Notes: generated by a model not told the origin, from the sequence alone. A DNA stretch of 64,000 nt from Bergeyella porcorum (GCF_042427575.1 NZ_JBHMFD010000014.1:7606-71605); one strand, 5' to 3'. Positions 8,482 to 17,217 are shown, numbered from the stretch's first letter. A program made the numbers and translations.

Positions 8482-8595
8482 GCGTCTATAAACGGCATTA
8501 GATATTGGTTATCATTACTCTAATGTTTCCTTTGGGAGAGAAAAGTCCATTGGACAAGCTACAGATGATAACCTCAAAAATAAATTTAAAATATG
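8482..8595 (+). pseudogene. Possible 3' remnant of a beta-barrel gene, containing a 9-bp inverted repeat
   Basis: After a TAA, one frame reads TALDIGYHYSNVSFGREK and continues to a stop inside the next start region (about 33 residues). It looks like the last strands of an outer-membrane barrel, with nothing upstream. The same DNA holds a perfect inverted repeat GGTTATCAT (8507-8515) / ATGATAACC (8565-8573) enclosing a GTCC-att-GGAC hairpin. It marks the change from the met operon to the accessory genes. Either reading (gene relic or structured leader) is speculative. Confidence 0.3.
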
Positions 8596-9888
8596 AATAC
8601 AGTAACAAACAGAAAAAGAAGCGTTTTGACTCTTATCATAACACTGATAATGAGTGCATTGACATTTGCCAATACTCCCAATGCCAAAAAAGCCACAGCT
8701 ATCACACAGGTCTATGGCGACGGAGTGAGAATGATAGCCGTAGCCTTGGAGTATCCGAAAGAAGTTTCGGGAAGTGATTTTGCGACGACCGACTTTACGG
8801 TTGAGGGGCGTACCATTACGGGCGTTTTTGCAAGCCATTCGGTAAGCCTTACGGATAAGGCAGACAAGGGGAAATTCCTCATTGTGCAACTTTCACCGGA
8901 CGAAGCCAATATCTCGTTGGCTTACAAAATGAAAATGTCCAACGCCACCACAAGTACAACACCCAAAAAAGGAGGTAAAAAATGGGTGGCTGGCGACAAA
9001 TTGTCTGAAAATCTGGCTTACAAAGATGCCCAAGCAACCATAAAACAAAAGAGCGGAACAGCCATCACCACAACAGCAGTGAAAAATCTGGTTGTAGATG
9101 ATTTCCAACAGCTTACTTTCAAAGACCCACAGACCAACAAAACTTTGCGATACAACCTTTTTGTACCGAAAAATCAAGGAAAAGAACCCTTGCCGTTAGT
9201 TTTGTTTATGCACGATGCCGGCGTAACGAGCGAGTACCACCGAGCGACATTGTTTCAAGGGTTGGGAGCTGTTGTATGGGCGAGTCCAGAAGAACAGGCA
9301 AAACGCCCTTGCATCGTTTTAGCCCCTCAGTTTGACGAAATTATCGTTGATGACAACGCACAAACCTCTCCGATGATGGAAACCACCATTCATTTGATTG
9401 AAAACCTCTCAAAACAGTACAATATCGACCAAAATCGTATCTATACCACAGGACAGTCGGGCGGTTGTATGATGTCTATTGCGATGAATATCAAATATCC
9501 AGACCTTTTCGCTGCGGCGTACCTTGTGGCGGGGCAATGGAATCCCGATTTGGTTGCTCCGATTGCCAAGAAAAAGCTATGGATAATGGTTTCGGTAGAT
9601 GATTTGGGAGCTTTCCCGGGAGAAAATGCCATTACCAAACGATTGGAAAAAGAGGGAGCGAAAATAAGCCGTGCGTGGTGGAATGCTACTTGGAATACCA
9701 ACGAATATCGCTTTGCTTACGACAAAATCGTTGCCGAAAACAATCCGATAAAATACACAGTCTTTGAAAAAGGAACCGTATTCCTCCCCGGAGCCGACAC
9801 CGCCGGAGCAAGCGGACACCGAAATACTTGGCGAGTGGCGTACAGCATCGAACCTATCAGAGAATGGCTCTTCGAGCAGAGAAAATAA
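8593..9888 (+). CDS. Secreted esterase / dienelactone-hydrolase-like enzyme with N-terminal Ig-like domain
   Basis: The 431-residue exported hydrolase begins with a signal peptide (LTLIITLIMSALTFA, cleavage near residue 27). Residues about 34-150 fit the esterase Ig-like N-terminal domain. The catalytic alpha/beta domain follows, with PLVLFMHDAG, the nucleophile elbow TTGQSGGCM (Ser near residue 290) and a C-terminal His in ASGHRNTW. It resembles PHB-depolymerase/feruloyl-esterase-like proteins. Third positions are richer in C and G than in the met genes, pointing to a different origin. It precedes another secreted esterase with similar composition. The substrate, perhaps a plant phenolic ester, is inferred only. 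Confidence 0.75.
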   Translation: MNTVTNRKRSVLTLIITLIMSALTFANTPNAKKATAITQVYGDGVRMIAVALEYPKEVSGSDFATTDFTVEGRTITGVFASHSVSLTDKADKGKFLIVQLSPDEANISLAYKMKMSNATTSTTPKKGGKKWVAGDKLSENLAYKDAQATIKQKSGTAITTTAVKNLVVDDFQQLTFKDPQTNKTLRYNLFVPKNQGKEPLPLVLFMHDAGVTSEYHRATLFQGLGAVVWASPEEQAKRPCIVLAPQFDEIIVDDNAQTSPMMETTIHLIENLSKQYNIDQNRIYTTGQSGGCMMSIAMNIKYPDLFAAAYLVAGQWNPDLVAPIAKKKLWIMVSVDDLGAFPGENAITKRLEKEGAKISRAWWNATWNTNEYRFAYDKIVAENNPIKYTVFEKGTVFLPGADTAGASGHRNTWRVAYSIEPIREWLFEQRK

Positions 9889-9977
9889 CCAATTTGCCAA
9901 TCGTAATTTAGGCTTTTAGCCGTAAAAAGCTATTGCTTATTCAAGAATTATACATAAATAAAAGTATTTCAACAGAT

Positions 9978-11519
9978 ATGAAAAACACAAAAATCATAGG
10001 TTGCATCGTTTTGGCAATGGCAACTACTTCTTGCCAAACGCTTCAACAGAAGAAAGAAAAATCGGCATTGGCATTCGATATTGATAAATATGAGCTACAA
10101 ACGCTGACCCAAGACGGAAAAACCTTTCAGGTAAGGGCATACGAAAATATCGCTTATGTCGAAAACCCCGTAGATACGACCTACCAAAAGATGAACATCT
10201 ACATTCCGGCAGAATATTTTGAAGGAAAAAGCATCGACGGCTTTACGGCACAGACCGCTCCTATTTTTTTCCCGAACCAAGTGGGCGGATATATGCCCGC
10301 AAAGGCAGGAACAGCAAAGAAAGAGAGCAAAACACCTCCAACGGGAGAAAGAGCGGAGAGCAACCCTCTGTCGATGGCAGAAAATGAGCGTCCCGCAAGA
10401 GGAAATATGCCCGAAAAGGTCAATACAATTGCCGTAGCTTTGTCCAAAGGCTATGTGGTGGCTTCGGCGGGAGCCAGAGGACGTACCAACGCAAACGGAA
10501 AAGCCCCTGCCGTGATTGTAGATTTGAAGGCTGCCGTTCGTTACCTGAAATTTAACGACCAAAATATGCCTGGCGATGCACAGAAAATCGTTTCTAACGG
10601 AACAAGTGCGGGCGGTGCGGTATCAGCCCTACTCGGAGCGACGGGCGACAGCAAGGATTACGAGCCTTACTTAAAACAATTGGGAGCGGCACAGGCTTCG
10701 GACGCTATTTTTGCCGTGTCGGCGTATTGCCCGATTACCAATTTGGACAATGCCGATATGGCGTATGAGTGGCAGTTCCAAAAAGTTATCGATTACAAGA
10801 AAATTGATATTTCGATGCTCGACTACAAAGTGGAACGCAAAGAAGTTGCCGGAAAATTGGACGACGCTCAACAAAAAGTCTCTTCCGATTTGGCGAAATT
10901 GTTCCCCGCTTACCTCAACGGATTGAACCTAAAAGACCGAAACGGGCAGACTTTGACGCTCGACGAAAACGGCAATGGTAGCTTCAAGGATTTGGTAAAA
11001 AAATATGTAATTGCTTCGGCTCAAAAAGCCCAAAAGGAAGGCAAAGATATGCGTGTGTACGCTTTCTTGAAGGTCGAAAACGGCACGATTACCGATTTGG
11101 ATTTCGATGCGTATGTCGCTTATATGGAACGCCAGAAAACTCCACCTGCTTTTGATGCTTTGGACTTGTCGTCGGGCGAAAATCAGGAATTTGGCGACGA
11201 AACTACGGACAAAAAGCACTTTACGCAATATGCTCTGAAAAACTCTACCGTTCAGGGAGCGATGGCAGACTCGCAGATTGTCCGTATGATGAACCCGATG
11301 TATTATATCGGAAAGGAAAATGTGGCAACCTCGAAGCATTGGCGTATTCGCCACGGAAGTAAAGACAAAGATACTGGATTGGCGGTTTCCGTAATCCTGA
11401 CGACTTTGCTCGAAAATCACGGTTACACGGTCGATTTTGCCCTACCTTGGGACAAACCTCACAGCGGCGACTATGATTTGGAAGAACTTTTTGCGTGGAT
11501 AAAACAAGTGACGAAGTAA
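9978..11519 (+). CDS. Lipoprotein esterase, subtype B tannase-like
   Basis: Predicted surface or periplasmic lipoprotein; ATG 9978 is preferred because it gives a standard lipoprotein signal with lipobox ATTSC about residue 18. The mature part is an alpha/beta hydrolase with elbow SNGTSAGGAVSALLGA (Ser near residue 198), a late acid in HGSKDKDTGLA, and the catalytic His in PHSGDYDLEELFAW. This motif set matches bacterial subtype B tannases, which cleave galloyl esters and gallate esters. The product is 513 residues from this start. Base composition matches the upstream esterase rather than the surrounding chromosome. The pair may degrade plant phenolic esters; this is an inference. Confidence 0.72.
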   Translation: MKNTKIIGCIVLAMATTSCQTLQQKKEKSALAFDIDKYELQTLTQDGKTFQVRAYENIAYVENPVDTTYQKMNIYIPAEYFEGKSIDGFTAQTAPIFFPNQVGGYMPAKAGTAKKESKTPPTGERAESNPLSMAENERPARGNMPEKVNTIAVALSKGYVVASAGARGRTNANGKAPAVIVDLKAAVRYLKFNDQNMPGDAQKIVSNGTSAGGAVSALLGATGDSKDYEPYLKQLGAAQASDAIFAVSAYCPITNLDNADMAYEWQFQKVIDYKKIDISMLDYKVERKEVAGKLDDAQQKVSSDLAKLFPAYLNGLNLKDRNGQTLTLDENGNGSFKDLVKKYVIASAQKAQKEGKDMRVYAFLKVENGTITDLDFDAYVAYMERQKTPPAFDALDLSSGENQEFGDETTDKKHFTQYALKNSTVQGAMADSQIVRMMNPMYYIGKENVATSKHWRIRHGSKDKDTGLAVSVILTTLLENHGYTVDFALPWDKPHSGDYDLEELFAWIKQVTK

Positions 11520-11583
11520 AATTGTGTTCATCGTGAACAAATACAATCCCGAAATACACAAAATGATATTGGGGAAATGGCAC

Positions 11584-11614
11584 CCGTAGGGGCGTATGCA
11601 ATACGCCCCTACGG
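11584..11614. repeat. REP-like perfect palindrome
   Basis: CCGTAGGGGCGTAT and its exact reverse complement separated by GCA form a 14-bp stem, extended by further C/G pairs on both sides. There is no T run, so it is not a standard terminator. Similar GTAGGGGCGTAT palindromes recur as dispersed elements in many bacterial genomes. The gap between the tannase-like gene and the first GNAT gene (11520-11697) holds nothing else recognisable. Confidence 0.7.
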
Positions 11615-11697
11615 GGGTGGTCACAAACATTGGGTGCGGTTATGCGGGGATATAAATCACGGCACAACATATATTCATCTGAAAAAATAAAAAACAA

Positions 11698-12216
11698 ATG
11701 ACTATCCGAAAAATCGCCATCGAAGATTGGCAAAAATTACAAGATATTGGACGGCAAACATTTTACGAAACCTTTGCGGAGAGTAATTCTGCGGAAGATA
11801 TGCAACGCTATTTGGCGGAAAGTTTCGCCGAAGAGAAAGTGAAAAACGAGTTGAGCAATCCCAATTCTGAATTTTATTTTGTTGAAATTGACGATGAAGT
11901 GGTAGGTTATCTAAAATTAAATTTTGGAACATCACAAACCGAACTCCAAGACCATAACGCCGTAGAGATAGAACGCATCTATGTTTTGAAAATCTATCAC
12001 GGACAAAAAGTAGGGCAATTGCTTTACGACAAAGCCATTGAAGTGGCTCAAAACAAACAAGCGGAATATGTTTGGTTGGGCGTTTGGGAAGAAAATCCAC
12101 GAGCGATTCGCTTTTATGAAAAAAATGGTTTTGTAGCCTTTGATAAACACATTTTCAAACTCGGTAATGATGAGCAAACGGATATTATGATGCGGAAGAA
12201 TTTGAGAAAGATGTAA
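11698..12216 (+). CDS. GNAT family N-acetyltransferase (copy 1)
   Basis: Transfers an acetyl group from acetyl-CoA to an amine substrate that cannot be told from sequence. The 172-residue protein has the GNAT core: VGYLKLNFG (beta-4), IERIYVLKIYHGQKVGQLLY with the acetyl-CoA pyrophosphate loop near residues 103-115, and NPRAIRFYEKNGF. It is almost identical to the gene at 15394-15909, differing at a handful of residues at the N-terminus, one position in the core (I/T) and the last few residues. The two copies bracket five small genes as direct repeats. Confidence 0.9.
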   Translation: MTIRKIAIEDWQKLQDIGRQTFYETFAESNSAEDMQRYLAESFAEEKVKNELSNPNSEFYFVEIDDEVVGYLKLNFGTSQTELQDHNAVEIERIYVLKIYHGQKVGQLLYDKAIEVAQNKQAEYVWLGVWEENPRAIRFYEKNGFVAFDKHIFKLGNDEQTDIMMRKNLRKM

Positions 12217-12227
12217 AAGATTAAAAT

Positions 12228-12602
12228 ATGAACATAGAAGAAATATGCGAATTTTGTTTGGCATTGCCCGATGTGACGGAAGATTTTCCATTTGATGAGC
12301 AAACGCTGGTATTCAAAACGCACGGAAAAATCTTTTTGCTTTGTGGCTTAGATGCTGTGCCCTTGCGTATCAACCTCAAATGCCAACCAGATTTAGCGGA
12401 AGACCTCCGAGCAGAGTACGAACCGCATATCATTGGAGGATATCATATGAACAAAAAGCATTGGAATACGGTTTATGTAGAATCGTTACCGGCGGATTTG
12501 GTCAAAAAAATGATAATTCATTCCTATGAAGAGATTTTGAAAAAACTCCCTTTAAAAATTCGCAAAGAACTGAAATATAGTTTTAAAAATCCTTTTTTAT
12601 AA
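12228..12602 (+). CDS. MmcQ/YjbR family protein (copy 1)
   Basis: The 124-residue CyaY-fold protein of the MmcQ/YjbR family (PF04237) has the typical LPDVTEDFPFDEQTLVFKTHGKIF opening and a GGYHMNKKHWNTVYV segment. YjbR-type proteins have been proposed to bind DNA, but the function is unproven. A close paralogue lies at 38848-39225 (about 85-90 percent identical by inspection). It starts 11 bases after the GNAT gene and is likely cotranscribed with it. Confidence 0.88.
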   Translation: MNIEEICEFCLALPDVTEDFPFDEQTLVFKTHGKIFLLCGLDAVPLRINLKCQPDLAEDLRAEYEPHIIGGYHMNKKHWNTVYVESLPADLVKKMIIHSYEEILKKLPLKIRKELKYSFKNPFL

Positions 12603-12608
12603 AACTAA

Positions 12609-13073
12609 ATGAAAATGAAAGAAAACACAAACAAAATAACGCCTTGCCTCTGGTTTTCTGCCGATGGTGGCAAACTGAATAATATTTTGGAATATTACCA
12701 AAAAGTATTTGATAAAAACTTTCACGCCAACGCCATTATTCCCCTCGGAGAAACGCCTAGTGGCTATGCCGAAATGTGCGAAATTCAAATTTTCGGGCAG
12801 TCGTATCTTTTGATGAGTACCGCACAAGAACATCACCCCTTTAACGATGCTATGGCGCTGATGATTAATTGCGAAAACCAGAAGGAAATAGACCATTTTT
12901 GGAACTATTTCACCCAAGAAGGGCAAGAAGCTCCTTGTGGCTGGTGTATCGACCGTTACGGATTTCGCTGGCAAATCATTCCGAAAAATATGGGCGAACT
13001 GATGAGCCAACCCAACGCCCAACAGGTAATGTATAGTCAAAAGAAAATTATAATTAACGAATATTTTAAATAG
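12609..13073 (+). CDS. VOC family protein (PhnB/3-demethylubiquinone-methyltransferase-like fold)
   Basis: The 154-residue protein of the vicinal-oxygen-chelate superfamily, PhnB-like group (PF06983), opens with KITPCLWFSADGGKLNNILEYY and ends with the GWCIDRYGFRWQIIPKNM motif that is diagnostic of this branch. Members are usually metal-dependent or resistance-type dimeric proteins, but many have no assigned reaction. It lies 6 bases after the MmcQ/YjbR gene, in the small-enzyme cassette between the two GNAT copies. Confidence 0.88.
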   Translation: MKMKENTNKITPCLWFSADGGKLNNILEYYQKVFDKNFHANAIIPLGETPSGYAEMCEIQIFGQSYLLMSTAQEHHPFNDAMALMINCENQKEIDHFWNYFTQEGQEAPCGWCIDRYGFRWQIIPKNMGELMSQPNAQQVMYSQKKIIINEYFK

Positions 13074-13083
13074 AATAGATATT

Positions 13084-14523
13084 ATGCGATTATTTTTGAT
13101 TTTATCTTTTACATTGATTTCAAGTGTAGTGTTTTCGCAAAAGAAATGTGATTGCGAACGAAATATGAATTTGATTGCCAATCAGATTGAGGAAAATTCG
13201 GTTTCTTATGCACATCAAGTTATTGAAAACAAAAAGCATAGAGATTATCAAAAACATAAAAAGCAAATCTTTAAACTTGCAAAAGATGCCAAAACAGAGA
13301 AGGAATGTTTGGGAATTGTTCAGCTTTATCTTTCTTTTCTTAGGGATACGCATCAAAAGTTACATATAACTAACGATTTTTATCCTTTTAAAACTTTTGA
13401 TGATACTATTTCAGTTAAAAAATTTATTCAAGAAAATGTTGAAAACCATCAGCCAAAAAAGATAACTTCAAAGGGAATTTTAGGAGATTGGCATCACAAA
13501 AATGGATTGTTTTCTATTCAGATACAAAAGAATGATAAAAAAGGAAGGAAGTATATTGGTGTCTTAACATCAGATGTTAAAGTAAATAAACAATTTTTAG
13601 GCTATAAAGGAGATGTAAAGGTAGAGTTGTATTCCAACTACAAAGGAGAACTCGTTTCTGTATATTGGGATTTTGGTCAAAAACCTTCTGTACACAAAGT
13701 GGAATATGATGGAAAAACCTTGAAACTTGGAAGAAATTTTACTTTTTATAGAAATAAGCAAAATTTATCTAAAACAGACCAATATAAATTGCAAGATTCT
13801 ATTTTCTTCAAAGAGCTAAGTCCTCGTACCAATTACTTCCGCATTCATTCTTTTGATTACGAAAACAAGCCTTTAATAGATTCTATAATTGGAGCGAACA
13901 AAGAAAAATTGATTTCAAAAGAAAATCTCATTATTGATGTAAGAAATAATGATGGAGGAAGTACTTTAAGTTACCATAAACTGCTACCTTTTATTTTGGA
14001 TAAAAAAGAATATCAAAGTCCTATTGTAGCAACATCTATTTGGGTCAGTAAGGAAAATTTTCAGGATTATAGCAATGAAAGATATCTCTATGGTGTAAAA
14101 ACAAAGCAAGATAGTCTAAATGCAGATAAAAGAATTGAAGAATTGGGGAAATATATCGGAAGATTTGAACCTTATGAAAAAAAGATGTCGAAAATAGATT
14201 CTTATCATACAAACCCTAAAAAAGTATATATCATCCAAAATAGATGGGATGCAAGTGCAGCAGAAGGCTTTATCCTTGTGGCAAAGCAGAGTGGCAAAGT
14301 AAAAACTTTTGGAGAGAATACAGCGGGAATGGTGTCTTATGGCGAGTGGAGAAAATTATTAATTCCCAATTTTCCTGCGTGGATAAGTCTCACCCAAAAG
14401 AGAATGATTTTTTATAACGATTCTGATTTTGAATCCATCGGTTTAAGTCCAGACCAACAACTCAATCCAGATTCTGAAAAAGAATGGATAAACATTGTAC
14501 AAGAAGAAATAGAGAAAAATTAA
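13084..14523 (+). CDS. Secreted S41 family peptidase
   Basis: Tail-specific-protease-like serine peptidase with a signal peptide (LILSFTLISSVVFS, cleavage before QKK). The peptidase S41 core runs over residues about 240-460: YFRIHSFDYENKPLIDSII, NLIIDVRNNDGGS, and the catalytic region RWDASAAEGFILVAKQSGKVK with Ser near residue 393 and Lys 24-26 residues later. There is no clear PDZ domain; the N-terminal 220 residues are unassigned. It is more AT-rich than the small enzymes around it in the cassette. Substrates are unknown. Confidence 0.85.
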   Translation: MRLFLILSFTLISSVVFSQKKCDCERNMNLIANQIEENSVSYAHQVIENKKHRDYQKHKKQIFKLAKDAKTEKECLGIVQLYLSFLRDTHQKLHITNDFYPFKTFDDTISVKKFIQENVENHQPKKITSKGILGDWHHKNGLFSIQIQKNDKKGRKYIGVLTSDVKVNKQFLGYKGDVKVELYSNYKGELVSVYWDFGQKPSVHKVEYDGKTLKLGRNFTFYRNKQNLSKTDQYKLQDSIFFKELSPRTNYFRIHSFDYENKPLIDSIIGANKEKLISKENLIIDVRNNDGGSTLSYHKLLPFILDKKEYQSPIVATSIWVSKENFQDYSNERYLYGVKTKQDSLNADKRIEELGKYIGRFEPYEKKMSKIDSYHTNPKKVYIIQNRWDASAAEGFILVAKQSGKVKTFGENTAGMVSYGEWRKLLIPNFPAWISLTQKRMIFYNDSDFESIGLSPDQQLNPDSEKEWINIVQEEIEKN

Positions 14524-14534
14524 TATTATTAAAA

Positions 14535-14951
14535 ATGAACAAAATAACGATTAAAGCCCAAGTAAAAGGCGATGTACAACAAGTTTGGAACGCCTATACC
14601 AACCCGAAACACATCATCAACTGGAATTTTGCCGACCCTTCGTGGCATTGCCCAAAAGCTGCCAACGATTTGCGTATCGGTGGTGAATACCTTGCCCGAA
14701 TGGAAGCCAAAGACGGCAGTTTCGGGTTCGATTTCAAAGCGATTTACAAGGAACTAATGCTCGAGCAATCATTTGTCTATGTGATGGAAGATGGTAGAGA
14801 AGTCGGTGTAACATTCACACCACAAGATGATACTACGGAAATCGTTATCGTTTTCGACCCCGAAAATCAAAATCCTATCGAAATGCAACAAGCAGGTTGG
14901 CAAGCGATTTTGGATAATTTCAAACGCTATGCGGAGGGATTGAAACCTTGA
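14535..14951 (+). CDS. SRPBCC / AHSA1-like domain protein
   Basis: Small single-domain START/Bet-v1-fold protein of 138 residues from ATG 14535. This start is chosen because it opens directly into the domain (KITIKAQVKGDVQQVWNAYT), while an upstream alternative overlaps the peptidase end. Other family marks are IINWNFADPSWHCPKAANDL near the N-terminus, LRIGGEYLARMEAKDG, and the C-terminal helix GWQAILDNFKRYAEG. It may bind a hydrophobic ligand; the role is unknown. It belongs to the cassette between the GNAT copies. Confidence 0.88.
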   Translation: MNKITIKAQVKGDVQQVWNAYTNPKHIINWNFADPSWHCPKAANDLRIGGEYLARMEAKDGSFGFDFKAIYKELMLEQSFVYVMEDGREVGVTFTPQDDTTEIVIVFDPENQNPIEMQQAGWQAILDNFKRYAEGLKP

Positions 14952-15035
14952 TAATCTAATTTTTCAAATGGGACGAGGATTGTTTTTATTTTTAGATTGT
15001 CAAGAGAAATAAATTTAAAAGGAATAACCAAAAAA

Positions 15036-15359
15036 ATGAATTTAAAAGATATTATCGAGCGTTCTAAAAAAATACGCGAACGCTATCACGAATTGGAGTT
15101 GGAACACCACGGCAGCCATTGGACGGTGGAAGAAGATGCTTTGGCTTACCTCACCGATGCAGGTCTGGTGGGGCGAAACATTATGACCGAGCAAAACCGT
15201 TGGGGAAAAGCCAACGCCAAATCTCACAGCGAACTCCAACACAAGTTGGGCGAAAACATCTGGTGGCTCATCGTATTGGCAGAGAGAAGCGGTATCGACA
15301 TAGAAGAAGCTATCGAAGAGTTTCTAACTAAAACAGAAAAGTTAATAGATACTAAGTAA
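15036..15359 (+). CDS. MazG-like small protein
   Basis: The 107-residue all-helical protein from ATG 15036, preferred over an upstream TTG. It has alternating acidic helices, ending with LGENIWWLIVLAERSGIDIEEAIEEFL, which resembles MazG-type nucleotide pyrophosphohydrolase helices. The EExxE metal-binding pattern is only partly evident, so a nucleotide-cleaving role is tentative. It is the last cassette gene before the second GNAT copy. Confidence 0.65.
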   Translation: MNLKDIIERSKKIRERYHELELEHHGSHWTVEEDALAYLTDAGLVGRNIMTEQNRWGKANAKSHSELQHKLGENIWWLIVLAERSGIDIEEAIEEFLTKTEKLIDTK

Positions 15360-15393
15360 AAATTCACCTGCATAAATTACCAATTTATAAGAA

Positions 15394-15909
15394 ATGAACA
15401 TCCGAAAAATCACCATCGAAGATTGGCAAAAATTACAAGATGTTGGACGGCAAACATTTTACGAAACCTTTGCGGAGAGTAATTCTGCGGAAGATATGCA
15501 ACGCTATTTGGCGGAAAGTTTCGCCGAAGAGAAAGTGAAAAACGAGTTGAGCAATCCCAATTCTGAATTTTATTTTGTTGAAATTGACGATGAAGTGGTA
15601 GGTTATCTAAAATTAAATTTTGGAACATCACAAACCGAACTCCAAGACCATAACGCCGTAGAGATAGAACGCATCTATGTTTTGAAAACCTATCACGGAC
15701 AAAAAGTAGGGCAATTGCTTTACGACAAAGCCATTGAAGTGGCTCAAAACAAACAAGCGGAATATGTTTGGTTGGGCGTTTGGGAAGAAAATCCACGAGC
15801 GATTCGCTTTTATGAAAAAAATGGTTTTGTAGCCTTTGATAAACACATTTTCAAACTCGGTAATGATGAGCAAACCGATATTATGATGCGGAAGAAGTTG
15901 GAAGAATAG
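15394..15909 (+). CDS. GNAT family N-acetyltransferase (copy 2)
   Basis: The 171-residue near-duplicate of the gene at 11698-12216, identical over nearly all of the coding sequence at the nucleotide level. Differences are mainly in the first 20 residues and the last 5 (KKLEE here). Same acetyl-CoA loop (HGQKVGQLLY) and ENPRAIRFYEKNGF motif. The identity implies recent duplication or gene conversion. It lies 49 bases upstream of metZ. Confidence 0.9.
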   Translation: MNIRKITIEDWQKLQDVGRQTFYETFAESNSAEDMQRYLAESFAEEKVKNELSNPNSEFYFVEIDDEVVGYLKLNFGTSQTELQDHNAVEIERIYVLKTYHGQKVGQLLYDKAIEVAQNKQAEYVWLGVWEENPRAIRFYEKNGFVAFDKHIFKLGNDEQTDIMMRKKLEE

Positions 15910-15958
15910 TTTTTTATCAACAAAGAATAGAAATTTAAAGTAAATAAAAATCAATAAA

Positions 15959-17137
15959 ATGGAAAATCAATTTAATCAACATCCTAATACCAAACTTATT
16001 CGTAATCAAACCGAAAGAACACCTTTTCAGGAGCATTCGGTGCCATTGTATTTGACTTCAAGTTTCGTTTTTGAAGATGCGGAACAGATGCGTGCAGCTT
16101 TTGCAGAGGAAGTGGAACATAATATTTACAGCCGATACAGCAATCCGAATGTGAATGAATTTACCCAGAAAATTGCCGATATGGAAGGAGCAGAGGCGGG
16201 ATATGCTTTTTCATCGGGAATGGCAGCCGTATTTGCATCGTTCAATGCTTTGCTCAAGCCTAATGACCATATTTTGAGTTGCCAATCGGTGTTTGGCTCT
16301 ACGCATTATTTATTCAAAACGCATTTCCCAAAATGGAATGTAGAAACCACCTATTTCAAGGCAGATGAAACCAATTTGGAGCAGTATTTACAGCCCAACA
16401 CGCGTTTTCTTTATTTGGAAACGCCTACCAATCCCGCCATTGAGATTTTAGATTTAGAATTTTTTGGAAATTTCGCTAAAAAACATAATCTGATTTTCAT
16501 TGTGGACAATTGTTTTGCCACGCCATACCTTCAACAGCCGATAAAATACGGAGCTGATGTAGTCATTCATTCCGCAACGAAGATGATAGACGGGCAAGGA
16601 AGGGTTTTAGGCGGTATTGCGGTGGGTAGAAAAGATTTGATTCGTGAGATTTATCTATTTTCCCGAAATACAGGACCTTCGCTTTCGCCGTTTAACGCTT
16701 GGGTTTTGAGCAAAAGTTTGGAAACCTTGCCCGTGCGTTTGGAGAAGCATTGCGAAAACGCTTTGAAGGTTGCCGAGTTTTTAGAATCTCACCCTAATGT
16801 ATCTTTGGTGAAGTATCCTTTCTTAAAATCTCACCCCAACTATGATATTGCTAAAAAGCAAATGAAATTGGGCGGTAATATCGTAGCTTTTGAAGTGAAA
16901 GGTGGCATTGAAGGTGGAAGAAATTTCCTCAATAGCATCAAGATGTGTTCGCTTTCTCCTAATTTGGGCGATACCCGTACCATCGTAACGCACCCTGCCT
17001 CTACCACGCACTCTAAACTAACGGAAGAAGACCGCTTGGAAGTTGGCATCACACCAGGGTTAGTGCGTTGCAGCGTAGGTCTGGAGCAAGTGGAAGACAT
17101 CATTGCCGATTTGAAGCAGGCGTTGGATAAGGCATAG
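15959..17137 (+). CDS. metZ: O-succinylhomoserine sulfhydrylase (trans-sulfuration PLP enzyme)
   Basis: PLP enzyme of the Cys/Met metabolism family that replaces the acyl group of O-acylhomoserine with sulfide, giving homocysteine. At 392 residues it is of standard length. Motifs seen: SRYSNPNV, GYAFSSGMAAVFASFNAL, VDNCFATPYLQQPIKYGAD and the Schiff-base lysine in VIHSATKMIDGQGR (near residue 207). The C-terminal region (THPASTTHSKL, GLVRCSVGLEQVEDI) is also typical. The O-succinylhomoserine branch is likely, though O-acetyl substrate use fits a MetX partner equally well. It would work with the metX-type gene 10 kb upstream. Confidence 0.88.
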   Translation: MENQFNQHPNTKLIRNQTERTPFQEHSVPLYLTSSFVFEDAEQMRAAFAEEVEHNIYSRYSNPNVNEFTQKIADMEGAEAGYAFSSGMAAVFASFNALLKPNDHILSCQSVFGSTHYLFKTHFPKWNVETTYFKADETNLEQYLQPNTRFLYLETPTNPAIEILDLEFFGNFAKKHNLIFIVDNCFATPYLQQPIKYGADVVIHSATKMIDGQGRVLGGIAVGRKDLIREIYLFSRNTGPSLSPFNAWVLSKSLETLPVRLEKHCENALKVAEFLESHPNVSLVKYPFLKSHPNYDIAKKQMKLGGNIVAFEVKGGIEGGRNFLNSIKMCSLSPNLGDTRTIVTHPASTTHSKLTEEDRLEVGITPGLVRCSVGLEQVEDIIADLKQALDKA

Positions 17138-17217
17138 CATAAGAGGATGAATCATTTTTATTATAGAGATAGAGGGAAAGGAGTTTATTCTTTTTCCTCT
17201 TTTTTAGAATGGAGATT

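Larger units (their letters stand above)
11698..15909 (+). repeat. Direct repeat pair of about 0.5 kb bracketing a small-enzyme cassette
   Basis: Two nearly identical GNAT genes in the same orientation enclose MmcQ/YjbR, VOC, S41, SRPBCC and MazG-like genes. Recombination between them would remove about 3.7 kb. No transposase, integrase or terminal inverted repeats are visible at the edges. Confidence 0.75.

Noticed and set aside
8507..8573. A second riboswitch upstream of the esterase
   Set aside because: Stem and hairpins exist, but no known aptamer consensus can be matched, and the same bases read as a protein fragment. Kept only as a low-confidence relic.
8505..8777. A 90-codon plus-strand frame
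   Set aside because: It overlaps the start of the esterase in another frame and has no recognisable features.
10095..10562. Long minus-strand frames opposite the tannase-like gene
   Set aside because: The higher G+C content creates long antisense frames; the plus-strand gene has all the motifs.
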